From Neobacillus paridis (GTDB lineage: Bacteria; Bacillota; Bacilli; Bacillales; Cytobacillaceae): 64,000 nucleotides of DNA. Positions 9,123 to 18,564 of this stretch are shown in pieces. The stretch covers positions 248,001 to 312,000 of the forward strand of contig NZ_JAESWB010000025.1 in assembly GCF_016765675.1 (NCBI RefSeq), given 5' to 3'. Position 1 is the first letter of the stretch. Each line of letters starts with the position of its first letter. The notes below the pieces were generated by a model. The model had not been told where the DNA came from. It was given only the letters and a program-made list of their open reading frames with translations, and did not search any database. The position numbers and the translations under genes are program-made.

Positions 9123-10598
9123 TTGGAAAGGTTAATTGTAAATACCACTTCACGTGAGAAAAGGTATGCTTTCATAAGAGATCATCAAGTGGAAAAGCTT
9201 GTTTTTGACCGGCCGGAACATCGTTCTCTGGTCGGTAATATTTATTTTGGAACGGTAACAAAAGTCTTGCCGGGGATGAATGCGGCCTTTATCGATATCG
9301 GCACTGAAAAAAAAGCTTACTTGCATCGTAACGCGCTTCCTTCTTATGTGGCGTCGCAGGAAAAACAAAACAGTATCACCTCTTTTGTCCACGAAGGGGA
9401 AAAGCTGCTCGTTCAGGTGGACAAGGACGCCACAGGCACGAAAGGTCCAAAGGTAACTGGCATTATTGAAATTTTGGGGGCGCATCTGATCTATATGCCA
9501 AAGGGTCATTATCTGGCTGTTTCCAAAAAAATCCTCGATGACAGAAAAAAGGCTCAGCTTAAACAGTTGGGCAATCAACTCAAGAAGGAAGAGGAAGGGT
9601 TGATTTTTCGAACCTCAAGTGAGGTCGCCGCGGAACAGGAGATTCAGGATGAACTCAAGCAGTTAAGGCAGCGATACGATGAGCTTGAACGGCACATCGC
9701 CAACATGAAAAAGCCGGGTTTGATTTTTCAGAAGGACTTTTTTTATGACCTGTTAAAAGCGGAGACTGCGACAATGACTGCTGGTGAAGTCATTGTTGAT
9801 GATTTAGCGCTTAAAAAGAAGCTTGAAGCCAAAGGTGAAGTTAAAGTAACTTATTATAATGGAAAAGAAAACATCTTTTCAGCATTTCGGGTGGAACCGG
9901 AAATTGCTAAGGCACTAAAACGAGTGATCTGGCTGGATAACGGTGCTTACTTGATTTTCGATGAAACCGAGGCATTAACGATCATCGATGTGAATACCGG
10001 CAAGTTTTCCGGAAGAACCGATTACCAGGATACCGTATTTAAAACCAATCAGCTGGCAGCAAAAGAAATAGTCCGCCAACTAATCCTCCGTGATATTGGC
10101 GGCATTGTGTTAATTGACTTTATCGATATGAAGCGGGAATCGGACAGGGAAAAGATTCGGCAGATAGTCGAGTCAGAGCTAGCAAAGGATCAGAAAAGAA
10201 CAAAAGTTGTCGGTTTCACCCCCTTAGGCATCCTACAGCTGACGCGGAAAAGAACAAAGGTGGCGATTTCCGAGGCGATGCAGGTCAGATGCCCTGTCTG
10301 TCATGGAACTGGAAAAATCTTAAGCGCGGAAACAGTTGCTTTTCGGCTTGAGCGGGAACTGTTAGAGCACCGCAATACGGAATATGAGGCCGTGCTGGTG
10401 GAAACCACACCGGAAGTAAAACAGGCTCTTATAGGTTCGGATGGATCCTATAAGGAATTATTAGAAGAAATGCTTCATTATAAAATTTACTTTTCCATCA
10501 CTCCATCGATTGAACATAATTTTGCTTTAACACAGTTTGGTGATGAACAGGAGATTTCCGAAAAAGCCTGCGACTCTCCCCACTTTAACGGTCAGTAA
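9123..10598 (+). CDS. rng: Ribonuclease E/G family protein (RNase G-like)
   Basis: This is an endoribonuclease of the RNase E/G family, which cuts AU-rich single-stranded RNA and matures rRNA. There is an N-terminal S1 domain (about 25-110, with GTVTKVLPGMNAAFIDIG). The catalytic domain has D289 (IDVNTGKFSG) and D332 (LIDFIDM), spaced 43 residues as D303/D346 of E. coli RNase E, and a zinc-link CPVCHGTG. I chose TTG at 9123 because AGTGAGG precedes it by nine bases and the product then begins ERLIVNTTSREKR as RNase G proteins do; an ATG at 9087 has no site. It has no counterpart in B. subtilis but occurs here in other bacilli. Confidence 0.93.
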   Translation: MERLIVNTTSREKRYAFIRDHQVEKLVFDRPEHRSLVGNIYFGTVTKVLPGMNAAFIDIGTEKKAYLHRNALPSYVASQEKQNSITSFVHEGEKLLVQVDKDATGTKGPKVTGIIEILGAHLIYMPKGHYLAVSKKILDDRKKAQLKQLGNQLKKEEEGLIFRTSSEVAAEQEIQDELKQLRQRYDELERHIANMKKPGLIFQKDFFYDLLKAETATMTAGEVIVDDLALKKKLEAKGEVKVTYYNGKENIFSAFRVEPEIAKALKRVIWLDNGAYLIFDETEALTIIDVNTGKFSGRTDYQDTVFKTNQLAAKEIVRQLILRDIGGIVLIDFIDMKRESDREKIRQIVESELAKDQKRTKVVGFTPLGILQLTRKRTKVAISEAMQVRCPVCHGTGKILSAETVAFRLERELLEHRNTEYEAVLVETTPEVKQALIGSDGSYKELLEEMLHYKIYFSITPSIEHNFALTQFGDEQEISEKACDSPHFNGQ

Positions 10599-10671
10599 GA
10601 TAACTGCCGGTAACAGTCCGATTCATTCACATAGTGGAGAAACCGCTCATATGATGAAGTTTCACTTTATA

Positions 10672-10701
10672 TTGACACATAGGTTCCAATTGTGTTAGGA
10701 T
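10672..10701 (+). promoter_or_regulatory. Sigma-A promoter for rplU operon
   Basis: TTGACA at 10672-10677 and TAGGAT at 10696-10701 are 18 bases apart, with a TG dinucleotide just upstream of the -10 box. Transcription would begin near 10708, giving a leader of about 110 bases before rplU. Confidence 0.75.
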
Positions 10702-10707
10702 TGTAAT

Positions 10708-10817
10708 GTTGTTTGTAGCACCCGTGCTACAACCGCACATATCAGGTTACAAGATTTTGCTTTTGAGTTGCAAAACACCTGCAGATGGCGAGTCTGAGTT
10801 TAAGAGGAGGTGCAGTT
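10708..10817 (+). promoter_or_regulatory. Ribosomal protein L21 leader
   Basis: The leader begins with a strong hairpin TTGTAGCAC/GTGCTACAA (10713-10732). Further on, CACCT near 10777 can pair with AGGTG in the ribosome-binding site AGGAGGTG, so the second structure could hide the start. Firmicute rplU genes carry a conserved L21 leader that is thought to mediate autoregulation. Position and structure agree; the exact match to the published consensus was not tested. Confidence 0.65.
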
Positions 10818-11126
10818 ATGTACGCAATTATCGAAACTGGCGGTAAGCAATTGAAAGTGGAAGAAGGCCAAGCGATCTACATTGAAAAATTAAATGCAGA
10901 AGCTGGCGAAACGGTTACTTTTGACAAGGTTCTTTTCGTTGGCGGTGAAAATGTAAAGGTTGGCAGCCCTGTTGTTGAAGGCGCAACGGTTACAGCGAAG
11001 GTTGAAAAACAAGGTCGTGCGAAGAAAATCATTGTTTTCAAGTACAAAGCAAAGAAAAACTACCACAAGAAACAAGGTCATCGTCAACCTTACACTAAAG
11101 TAGTCATCGAAAAAATCAACGCGTAA
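10818..11126 (+). CDS. rplU: 50S ribosomal protein L21
   Basis: L21 is a large-subunit protein binding 23S rRNA. The 102-residue sequence starts [18 protein letters not shown] and has the family C-terminal signature with [17 protein letters not shown]. The ATG at 10818 follows AGGAGGTGCAGTT; an in-frame upstream ATG at 10785 lies inside the leader and is not needed. It is first in rplU-prp-rpmA. Confidence 0.98.
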   Translation: MYAIIETGGKQLKVEEGQAIYIEKLNAEAGETVTFDKVLFVGGENVKVGSPVVEGATVTAKVEKQGRAKKIIVFKYKAKKNYHKKQGHRQPYTKVVIEKINA

Positions 11127-11142
11127 GGTGTTGGAACCCTAG

Positions 11143-11779
<637 letters not shown>

Positions 11780-11788
11780 TGGTGATGG

Positions 11789-11822
11789 AAAACTCTAACA
11801 CACTAGTTAGGGTTTTCTTTTT
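11789..11822 (+). terminator. Terminator of rplU-prp-rpmA
   Basis: AAAACTCTAAC (11789-11799) pairs with GTTAGGGTTTT (11806-11816) and is followed by CTTTTTTTTT. Confidence 0.85.
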
Positions 11823-11971
11823 TTTAATAGATAATTCGTAAAAAAAATACATATCGATCAAGGGATTCTCCTCGCACATATAGAAAACATAGAAAATTGC
11901 TTACTCATGGTTGTTTTTTTGATATACTAACAACAAACAGTTTTTCGGACAAACCAATTGGGAGCGAAAGT

Positions 11972-12508
11972 ATGGAGAAGCAATGGGATATAATTGAGGT
12001 CCTGCGTCATTCCCGTCATGACTGGATGAATAGACTGCAGTTGATCAAGGGGAACATTGAATTAAACCGAATTGACAGGGCGAAAACGGTGATTGACGAA
12101 ATTATCATTGAGGCACAAAATGAGACAAAACTCTCCAACCTGCCAATGCCCGGATTTGTTTCACTGCTGTTAAAAACGAACTGGGAGAACCCTTCATTTA
12201 AGCTCGAATATGAGGTATTAATTGAAAAGGGAGCAGTAAGAGTAGATGATAACCTTTTAACAAATTGGACAAGTCGATTTTTTTCATGCCTACATAACGC
12301 GATTGATGTATTTCAAGATAATCGATTACTTATTACAATTGAACCGCGATCAAACGGACTTCGTTTCTTTTTTGATTTTAGCGGGATAATAATGTACAGT
12401 GAACGAATTGAAACATTCCTTACTGAGCAAAGATCAACACTTAATGCGAGGATCAAGGAATTTTCTGAAAGCGAACTCGAATTGGAGGTTTTTATGCCGG
12501 CTTTATGA
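11972..12508 (+). CDS. spo0B: Sporulation initiation phosphotransferase Spo0B
   Basis: Spo0B passes phosphate from Spo0F to Spo0A in the sporulation phosphorelay. The 178-residue protein has the N-terminal dimerisation helices with the likely phosphorylated histidine H16 in [15 protein letters not shown] (H30 in B. subtilis), and a degenerate C-terminal ATPase-like domain. The ATG at 11972 follows GGGAG. It is directly upstream of obg, the conserved arrangement; the end of spo0B and the obg ribosome-binding site are 37 bases apart. Confidence 0.93.
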   Translation: MEKQWDIIEVLRHSRHDWMNRLQLIKGNIELNRIDRAKTVIDEIIIEAQNETKLSNLPMPGFVSLLLKTNWENPSFKLEYEVLIEKGAVRVDDNLLTNWTSRFFSCLHNAIDVFQDNRLLITIEPRSNGLRFFFDFSGIIMYSERIETFLTEQRSTLNARIKEFSESELELEVFMPAL

Positions 12509-12545
12509 GCCTGTAGAAACTTGCGACCGACGGGAGGATTTTACA

Positions 12546-13832
12546 ATGTTTGTCGATCAGGTAAAAATTTATGTAAAAGGCGGCGATGGCGGCAATGGAA
12601 TGGTCGCTTTCCGCCGTGAAAAATATGTTCCTAAAGGCGGTCCGGCCGGTGGTGATGGCGGTAAGGGGGCTGATGTTATCTTTAAAGTCGACGAAGGCCT
12701 GCGGACGTTAATGGACTTTCGTTATCAGCGCCATTTTAAAGCACCACGCGGCGAGCATGGCATGTCCAAGAATCAGCATGGCAGAAACGCCAAAAATCTA
12801 ATTGTTAAAGTCCCGCCTGGAACGGTAGTGATGGAAGCGGAAACGAAACAGGTTATTGCCGACTTAGTTGAGCATGGCCAACAGGCGGTGATTGCTAAGG
12901 GCGGCCGCGGCGGCCGCGGAAATACGAGATTTGCGACACCAGCTAATCCGGCACCGGAAATTGCTGAAAATGGTGAGCCTGGCGAGGAGCTCGAGGTCAT
13001 CTTGGAGTTAAAATTACTCGCTGATGTTGGCCTTGTTGGTTTTCCAAGTGTCGGGAAGTCAACATTATTATCGGTCGTCTCTTCGGCTAAGCCGAAAATT
13101 GCCGAGTACCATTTTACAACCATTGTTCCCAACCTTGGAATGGTGGAAACCGAGGATGGCCGCAGTTTTGTGATGGCTGACCTTCCGGGGTTGATTGAAG
13201 GAGCACATGCAGGGGTTGGCTTGGGACACCAGTTTCTGCGTCATATTGAACGGACAAGAGTGATCGTCCATGTGATTGATATGGCGGCCACAGAAGGCCG
13301 TGATCCATATGAAGATTACTTAACGATCAATCGTGAATTAAACGAGTATAACCTGAGGCTGACAGAACGGCCGCAAATCATTGTTGCCAATAAAATGGAC
13401 ATGCCTGATGCTCTTGAGCACTTGAAAAAATTTAAAGAGCAGCTTCAGGAAGATTATCCAATTTTCCCGATTTCGGCCATTACCCGAAAAGGATTACGGG
13501 AGCTGTTGTTTGCGATTGCTGATAAATTGGCAGAGACGCCGGAATTCCCGCTGGATCATGAAGAGGAAACAATGGTTAATCGTGTTGTCTATAAACACGA
13601 AGCAGAGCCGCAGCCTTTCGTCATTACAAGAGAATCAGATGGAAGCTTTGTGCTTTCCGGCGAAAAACTGGAAAAGCTGTTTAAGATGACTGATTTTACC
13701 CATGATGAATCTGTCCGCCGTTTCTCCAGACAGATGCGCAGCATGGGAGTGGATGATGCACTTAGACAAAGGGGAGCCAAAGACGGGGATATTGTTAGGT
13801 TATTAGATTTTGAATTTGAATTTATCGAGTAA
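12546..13832 (+). CDS. obg: GTPase Obg (CgtA)
   Basis: Obg is an essential GTPase linked to 50S assembly, the stringent response and, in Bacillus, sporulation and sigma-B activation. It has a glycine-rich OBG fold (about 1-158), a G domain with [21 protein letters not shown] and NKMD (about 159-330), and a C-terminal OCT domain (about 350-428). The length of 428 equals B. subtilis Obg. The ATG at 12546 follows GGGAGGA; a longer open frame begins inside spo0B but has no site. Confidence 0.97.
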   Translation: MFVDQVKIYVKGGDGGNGMVAFRREKYVPKGGPAGGDGGKGADVIFKVDEGLRTLMDFRYQRHFKAPRGEHGMSKNQHGRNAKNLIVKVPPGTVVMEAETKQVIADLVEHGQQAVIAKGGRGGRGNTRFATPANPAPEIAENGEPGEELEVILELKLLADVGLVGFPSVGKSTLLSVVSSAKPKIAEYHFTTIVPNLGMVETEDGRSFVMADLPGLIEGAHAGVGLGHQFLRHIERTRVIVHVIDMAATEGRDPYEDYLTINRELNEYNLRLTERPQIIVANKMDMPDALEHLKKFKEQLQEDYPIFPISAITRKGLRELLFAIADKLAETPEFPLDHEEETMVNRVVYKHEAEPQPFVITRESDGSFVLSGEKLEKLFKMTDFTHDESVRRFSRQMRSMGVDDALRQRGAKDGDIVRLLDFEFEFIE

Positions 13833-13851
13833 AGTTTCCAAAAAGGTAGAG

Positions 13852-14307
13852 ATGAGTATGGATAACTTTGAAAAAAAATTCTATTTGGTTCGGGAAGACG
13901 TCCTGCCGGAAGCAATGAAAAAAACGATTGATGCCAAAGAGATGCTTGAACGCGGTAAGGCAGAATCGATTTGGGATGCTGCTCAAAAGGTGGATTTAAG
14001 CAGAAGTGCTTTTTATAAATATCGAGATACTGTTTTTCCGTTTTCGGCGATTCAGAAAGAACGATTAGTGTCCTTGTTTTTTCATATCGAGGATCGTTCA
14101 GGCACATTATCCAAGCTGCTAAGTACGGTCGCAAGGTTTGGCTGCAATGTCCTGACCATTCACCAAACGATTCCGCTTCAAGGACGGGCCAATGTAACGC
14201 TGTCGTTAAATACGTCAGAAATGGAGTTTGAGATTGAAATGCTGCTTTCGGAGTTAAGAAAGCTGGAATTTGTCGAGAAGGTAGAGGTATTGGGAACGGG
14301 TGCTTAG
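13852..14307 (+). CDS. pheB: ACT domain protein PheB
   Basis: PheB is a small ACT-domain protein of unclear function encoded just before prephenate dehydratase in bacilli. A helix-turn-helix-like region ([19 protein letters not shown]) is followed by an ACT domain (about 75-150) with [13 protein letters not shown] and [20 protein letters not shown]. The start is uncertain between the ATGs at 13852 and 13858; AAAGGTAG favours either. About 150 residues, as in B. subtilis (147). Confidence 0.92.
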   Translation: MSMDNFEKKFYLVREDVLPEAMKKTIDAKEMLERGKAESIWDAAQKVDLSRSAFYKYRDTVFPFSAIQKERLVSLFFHIEDRSGTLSKLLSTVARFGCNVLTIHQTIPLQGRANVTLSLNTSEMEFEIEMLLSELRKLEFVEKVEVLGTGA

Positions 14308-14346
14308 CGTCGTTCCTGGCTTTATTAGAAGGGGAGTAAGGGAGAA

Positions 14347-15201
14347 GTGAAGGTAGGATATTTAGGTCCAAAAGCAACATTTAGTGAATTAGCAGTGAAA
14401 AAGGTATTTGAAGGGTTTGAACATAAGCCGTATCAGACGATCCCGGAATGTATGGATGCTGTTTCAAGGCATGAAGTTGAACTTGCTGTGGTGCCGCTGG
14501 AAAATGCGTTAGAGGGTTCTGTTAATATTACGCTTGATTATTTAACACAGGTTGCAAAACTCCCGATTATTGGAGAAATTACAATTCCAATCAAGCAGCA
14601 TTTAATGGTTCATCCGGCGAATGCAGACAAATGGCAGAATGTTGAAAAAGTTTACAGTCACTCCCATGCGATTGCTCAGTGTCATAAATTTTTACATCAT
14701 CAATTAACGGGGGTACCGTTTGAAAGTGTGTCATCAACAGCTGCTGCAGCTAAAATGATTATGGAAACACCAGAAGTAAATGCGGCGGCGATTGCCAATG
14801 AATTGGCAGCAAAAGAATATGGACTGACGATTGTCCAAAGAAATATTCATGATTTTGACTATAATCACACCCGGTTTATTGTGTTGGCAGAAAAAAATAT
14901 TGATTTTCAAGTGGTCAGCGGGTCCACACATTATAAGACAACGCTAATGGTGACTTTGCCTTCAGACCAAGCCGGTTCCCTGCACCAGGTTTTGTCAGCA
15001 TTTGCCTGGCGGAAAATAAATCTCTCAAAAATTGAATCTAGACCGATGAAAACAGGGATTGGCAATTACTTTTTCATTATTGATTTGGAAATGAAGCTGG
15101 ATGAAGTACTGATTCCCGGGGCGATTGCTGAAATGGAGGCATTAGGCTGCTGTGTCAAGCTGCTCGGAAGCTACCCGGCGATTATGGTCGATTTACACTA
15201 A
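14347..15201 (+). CDS. pheA: Prephenate dehydratase
   Basis: PheA converts prephenate to phenylpyruvate in phenylalanine synthesis. The 284-residue protein has a periplasmic-binding-like catalytic domain with the TAAAAKMI region and HNHTRFIVL-type motif (DYNHTRFIVL), followed by an ACT domain with the phenylalanine-binding ESRP (KIESRPMKTG). It starts with GTG at 14347 after GGGGAGTAAGGGAG and probably is co-transcribed with pheB. No chorismate mutase domain is fused. Confidence 0.96.
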   Translation: MKVGYLGPKATFSELAVKKVFEGFEHKPYQTIPECMDAVSRHEVELAVVPLENALEGSVNITLDYLTQVAKLPIIGEITIPIKQHLMVHPANADKWQNVEKVYSHSHAIAQCHKFLHHQLTGVPFESVSSTAAAAKMIMETPEVNAAAIANELAAKEYGLTIVQRNIHDFDYNHTRFIVLAEKNIDFQVVSGSTHYKTTLMVTLPSDQAGSLHQVLSAFAWRKINLSKIESRPMKTGIGNYFFIIDLEMKLDEVLIPGAIAEMEALGCCVKLLGSYPAIMVDLH

Positions 15202-15226
15202 AAGGACCCCGTGGGGTCCTTTTTAT
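15201..15226. terminator. Bidirectional terminator between pheA and niaR
   Basis: AAAGGACCCC and GGGGTCCTTT form a GC-rich stem with T-runs on both strands; it lies at the convergent ends of pheA and niaR. Confidence 0.85.
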
Positions 15227-15759
15227 TCCAACAAAATTCCCTCTTTTTTAAGGGCCGTTTCCGCTCGATCTAAATCCGTTTCCCTTGCGGCCGTTAATGT
15301 ATGTAAATGAATTCCGCCGGTTAATTCTGAGAGGAGCGGTGCTTTAGTCGTTTCCAGCTTATTCATAAACTGCTTAACTTCCTCTCTGTTAGATACCATA
15401 ATCGAGGCGGTTAAATCTCCATAAACTGCATGTTCAATTTTGACATCTTTTACGGTTACTCCATGGTCAACAATCATATTTAGTTCTTTTTCTGTTTCAG
15501 CTGGTGTATGACGGCAGGCAATGATCCGTTGGTAGATAATATTCCCCGCCGGTTGTTGTAAAAACATGTATCCTTGGCTAGTGGCGATAATCGGCTCCCC
15601 TTTTGCTTTGAGCAAAGTAATGTCACCCACAATCACTTGTCTGCTAACATTTGTCTTCTCAGCCAATTCACTCCCTGTAATAGGATGACTGCTTTCCCTT
15701 AATAATTGTAGAATAAACTTTCTTCGTTCGTCCCCAAGTATCTTTTTTTGTTCCATCAT
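15223..15759 (-). CDS. niaR: NAD biosynthesis repressor NiaR (YrxA)
   Basis: NiaR is a nicotinate-responsive repressor of NAD synthesis and niacin uptake genes. It has an N-terminal winged helix (SELAEKTNVSRQVIVGDITLLK, given here as positions about 24-45 with SRQVIV at the recognition helix) and a C-terminal 3H domain with conserved histidines in CRHTPAE, DHGVTV and GIHLHT. The start follows AAGGAG on the minus strand. In B. subtilis it neighbours nifS-nadBCA; those genes are absent here, so its targets must be elsewhere. Confidence 0.92.
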   Translation of the reverse strand: MMEQKKILGDERRKFILQLLRESSHPITGSELAEKTNVSRQVIVGDITLLKAKGEPIIATSQGYMFLQQPAGNIIYQRIIACRHTPAETEKELNMIVDHGVTVKDVKIEHAVYGDLTASIMVSNREEVKQFMNKLETTKAPLLSELTGGIHLHTLTAARETDLDRAETALKKEGILLE

Positions 15760-15891
15760 AAAACGCTCCTTACCCGTTTACATGCTTCAATAGTACCACA
15801 CCGCTTTTTAAAATGAAAAGTCGAGTACCGGATTACCGTTCCAGCTTGGATAAACATATTTTTTAAAATAAATGCATAAGTTTTTGTGAAG

Positions 15892-15924
15892 AATAATAGC
15901 ATTTTGCCCATTCTCACATACACT
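15892..15924 (+). promoter_or_regulatory. Possible sigma-E promoter of safA
   Basis: CATACACT at 15917-15924 fits the sigma-E -10 consensus (CATACAnT), with an AT-rich AATAATA-like -35 at 15892-15898; the spacer is longer than usual. safA is sigma-E dependent in B. subtilis, which is why I list it. Confidence 0.4.
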
Positions 15925-15956
15925 ATATGGACTTATGCCATAGGAGGGAAATCAGA

Positions 15957-17492
15957 GTGAAGATCCATATCGTACAGAAAGGGGATACTCTTTGGAAGAT
16001 CGCCAAGAAGTACGGCGTGAATTTTGAAGAGCTGAAAAAGATGAATTCACAGCTCAGCAACCCTGATATGATTATGCCCGGAATGAAAATAAAGGTTCCG
16101 ACTACAGGCGGAAATATTAAAAAAGAAGGGACAGGTAACCCGGGAGTAAAAAAAGAGGTTCCGATTGCTGAGCATCCGTTTGCCAAAGAAAAGCCCATTC
16201 TCAAGGAAGAGCCGATTAAAGAAGTACCGATTAAGGAAATGCCCACAAAGGAAGTGCCAATTAAAGAACAGCCGATCATAAAAGAAACACCCAAAGCACC
16301 TTATACCCCAAAAATGCCCCTGCAAATAGTCCCAGAAATCGATATTAATAATTATTATATGACGAACATGACGAATATGACGGTAAAACCGGAGCTGCCG
16401 CCGAAACCAGCTAATATCCTGCCGGAAGTTAAAGAGGTCCCAAAAAAAGAAGTTCCAAAGAAAGAGATACCAGTAGAGATGCCTCCGCCTCCGCTGCCGA
16501 TACAGGAAGCCCCTTGTCCTCCGGTACAAGACTATTGTGTCCCGGTTACACCGATTTTACCAGGACCGGGATTTTGCCCGCCGTATGGAGGGATTCCGAT
16601 GCAGCCCTATATGGTTCAGGGGGCAATGATGCCGGGGCCGTCCAATGTGCTTCCTAATCCAGTACCTAACATGCCACCGAATCCGGTTGCTGCCGGTCCA
16701 AATTATATGCCGATGCATTTTGATGACGAATCGTCCGCCTTTATGCCACAAATGCCGATGATGAATCCAGGGTTTAATCCGGGTAGTACAATGGCACAGG
16801 GCGCATATCCGGCTTCTCCAGCGCCTGGGATGCAGTCGATGGCAATGGATCCGGCAGCGTATGGCGGAATGGCGCAAACATTTCCACAGACACCGGGTGC
16901 CTATAGCGGCTTACCGATGGGATATGGGCCAACCTCGGCAGGGTATGGTCAAATGCCAATGAATTACGGACAGCTTCCTGCTGGATATCAGGGAGGTTTC
17001 GGGCAGACGCCAATGGGTTATCCAGGGGGATATGAACAGATGCCAGCTGGTTTTGCTCCAGCGCCGGGAGGAATGGAAGTCGGTTCAATGGCCCCGGCCA
17101 TGCCCGATGGTTCGGCTGCCGGAGCACCATATGGAATGAGCGGAATGCCACCGTATGGTCCGACACCCTATGGATATCCACAAATGATGGGAACTGCGCC
17201 ACAGGGAATGTATGGTTATGAAGCATCTGCCCGGCAAACTGTGCCAACAATTCAATCATCAGAGCAGCCCCCTCAAGGTTTCCCAGGAGGTAGTGGAGGC
17301 GATTGCGGCTGTGGTTCTCCAACACCGGTGGAAGCGCAAGCGACTTTTGTCCCGCCAACACCACCAATTTATAGTGCGCCATATACTGCATCACTTGACG
17401 CAGCACAGCCACCCTTTATGAATCCGTATGGGATGGGACCGGTTGACACAAGTTCTTATGGAATGTCCGAAAACAATGACGAAAGTAGTTAA
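15957..17492 (+). CDS. safA: Spore coat assembly protein SafA
   Basis: SafA organises the inner spore coat and attaches to the cortex through its LysM domain. The GTG start at 15957 follows TAGGAGGGAA and places LysM (IVQKGDTLWKIAKKYGV) at residues 4-46. Then come pentapeptide repeats of the KE-x-P type (about 82-106) and a Pro/Met/Gly/Tyr-rich tail up to 511, with a Cys-rich GDCGCGSP near the end. It is longer than B. subtilis SafA (387). The tail composition is typical of coat proteins that are cross-linked by transglutaminase or oxidation. Its end overlaps the next gene. Confidence 0.92.
   Translation: MKIHIVQKGDTLWKIAKKYGVNFEELKKMNSQLSNPDMIMPGMKIKVPTTGGNIKKEGTGNPGVKKEVPIAEHPFAKEKPILKEEPIKEVPIKEMPTKEVPIKEQPIIKETPKAPYTPKMPLQIVPEIDINNYYMTNMTNMTVKPELPPKPANILPEVKEVPKKEVPKKEIPVEMPPPPLPIQEAPCPPVQDYCVPVTPILPGPGFCPPYGGIPMQPYMVQGAMMPGPSNVLPNPVPNMPPNPVAAGPNYMPMHFDDESSAFMPQMPMMNPGFNPGSTMAQGAYPASPAPGMQSMAMDPAAYGGMAQTFPQTPGAYSGLPMGYGPTSAGYGQMPMNYGQLPAGYQGGFGQTPMGYPGGYEQMPAGFAPAPGGMEVGSMAPAMPDGSAAGAPYGMSGMPPYGPTPYGYPQMMGTAPQGMYGYEASARQTVPTIQSSEQPPQGFPGGSGGDCGCGSPTPVEAQATFVPPTPPIYSAPYTASLDAAQPPFMNPYGMGPVDTSSYGMSENNDESS
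16200..16274 (+). repeat. Five tandem 15-bp units in safA
   Basis: Codons encode LKEEP, IKEVP, IKEMP, TKEVP and IKEQP in succession; related units (KEVPK) recur near 16431-16470. The repeat is conserved at protein level and less so in DNA. Confidence 0.8.
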
Positions 17493-18480
17493 ACCTTCGA
17501 AGGGCAGGTATGGAGACGATGCTTATTATAATCGTCTCTTCTCTTATTTTCGGTCCCAATTGAAGGAAAAAATAAAGGAAATGGTCCCGCTGCAAAGATC
17601 GGTTTTGTTATTAAAAACGGAACAGCATCTCTATGTCGTCAAAGGATATCAGTCGAATCAAAGACTTAAAATCCAAGAAGCATTCACATCGACACTGAGA
17701 AAAGAAGGATTTATGAACACCTACGTCTTTTTGCAGTCTCCGGCAAAAGAACAGCTATTTTTTGAAGGAAGTTATTTTGGACTGATTGAATACATTCCCC
17801 AAAATAAAGTAGCATTCACCTTTCAAACACTAAAAAACCGGCGTGATGGACTGGACTTGCTAGAGAAATTTCATCATGCCACAGCCTCCTTTGAAACTAG
17901 GTATCGAAGGCTTCTTCCGAAAGCTGATTTAATCGGAAAGTGGACGGAGAGATTAGAGGTTTTTTCAAATAACCTGCCCTTTCTCATGTATTTTATGAAT
18001 GAACCATTTATCTCTGAAATCGTCTCCTGGGCAAATTGGTCAGTCAAGGGAATGGAAGCAAACAGAGAATATTTTGAAGAAGAACCGTTTGTCATCCTTC
18101 ATGGTGATGTTGCCCATCATAATTTTTTGCGTAATGAAGATGGTAAACTGTATATCATTGATTTTGATTTAATCAGTATCGGCCCTCGAGTGCTTGATTA
18201 TTTGCAGTATGCCAACCGAATTCTTCCTTACCTGGACTGGTCAATCGATAAACTTGGCAGCCTGAAACAAATGCGAAAATTCCTTCATGACAATAGTTTT
18301 TTATATGCGTTAGCCTATCCGACTGACATATTTCGTGAATGGAATCGCTTGATCAGAGAACAATCCTATTCAGACCCTCATAAATTGCAGCAGGTTATGG
18401 ATTTGTCTATTGGCCAATTTTATTCAAGGAAAAAATTTATTAGCAGGTTGAAAAGTATGGTGAATGAATCAGGGTATTAA
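17476..18480 (+). CDS. CotS/YutH-like spore coat kinase-fold protein
   Basis: A protein kinase/aminoglycoside phosphotransferase-fold protein, related to the CotS, YutH and YsxE group of spore coat proteins. The Brenner-type motif ILHGDVAHHNFL and metal site IIDFDLISIGP are both present near residues 195-225, so catalysis is possible. The N-terminal lobe has LLLKTEQHLYVVKGY. The start is uncertain: ATG codons at 17428, 17458 and 17476 all lie inside safA in another frame, and none has a strong ribosome-binding site; coupling to safA translation is likely. About 334 residues. Confidence 0.82.
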   Translation: MTKVVKPSKGRYGDDAYYNRLFSYFRSQLKEKIKEMVPLQRSVLLLKTEQHLYVVKGYQSNQRLKIQEAFTSTLRKEGFMNTYVFLQSPAKEQLFFEGSYFGLIEYIPQNKVAFTFQTLKNRRDGLDLLEKFHHATASFETRYRRLLPKADLIGKWTERLEVFSNNLPFLMYFMNEPFISEIVSWANWSVKGMEANREYFEEEPFVILHGDVAHHNFLRNEDGKLYIIDFDLISIGPRVLDYLQYANRILPYLDWSIDKLGSLKQMRKFLHDNSFLYALAYPTDIFREWNRLIREQSYSDPHKLQQVMDLSIGQFYSRKKFISRLKSMVNESGY

Positions 18481-18519
18481 AATAGAATGAAATCCCCTTG
18501 AAAATTACACCCTAAGAAA

Positions 18520-18538
18520 GAGCATGTTGGTCATGCTC
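18520..18538 (+). other. Hairpin upstream of coxA
   Basis: GAGCATG and CATGCTC form a 7-bp stem. Flanking CCCCTTG (18494-18500) can pair with CAAG plus GGGG around 18544-18555, a longer structure followed by TTTTTT that would terminate the upstream gene and also cover the coxA ribosome-binding site AAGGGGG. Confidence 0.5.
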
Positions 18539-18564
18539 AGGATCAAGTAAGGGGGTTTTTTCGC

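Noticed and set aside
12902-12921. GGCGGCCGCGG repeats
   Set aside because: They encode the glycine-rich loop of the Obg fold and are explained by the protein.
13589-14380. Long open frame (263 codons) on the minus strand
   Set aside because: It is antisense to obg and pheB, which are certain genes; composition is that of a shadow frame and no ribosome-binding site was seen.
16047-17412. Several open frames antisense to safA
   Set aside because: The repetitive Pro/Met/Gly codons of safA lack stop triplets on the other strand; the products are low-complexity His/Arg or Phe/Trp-rich strings.
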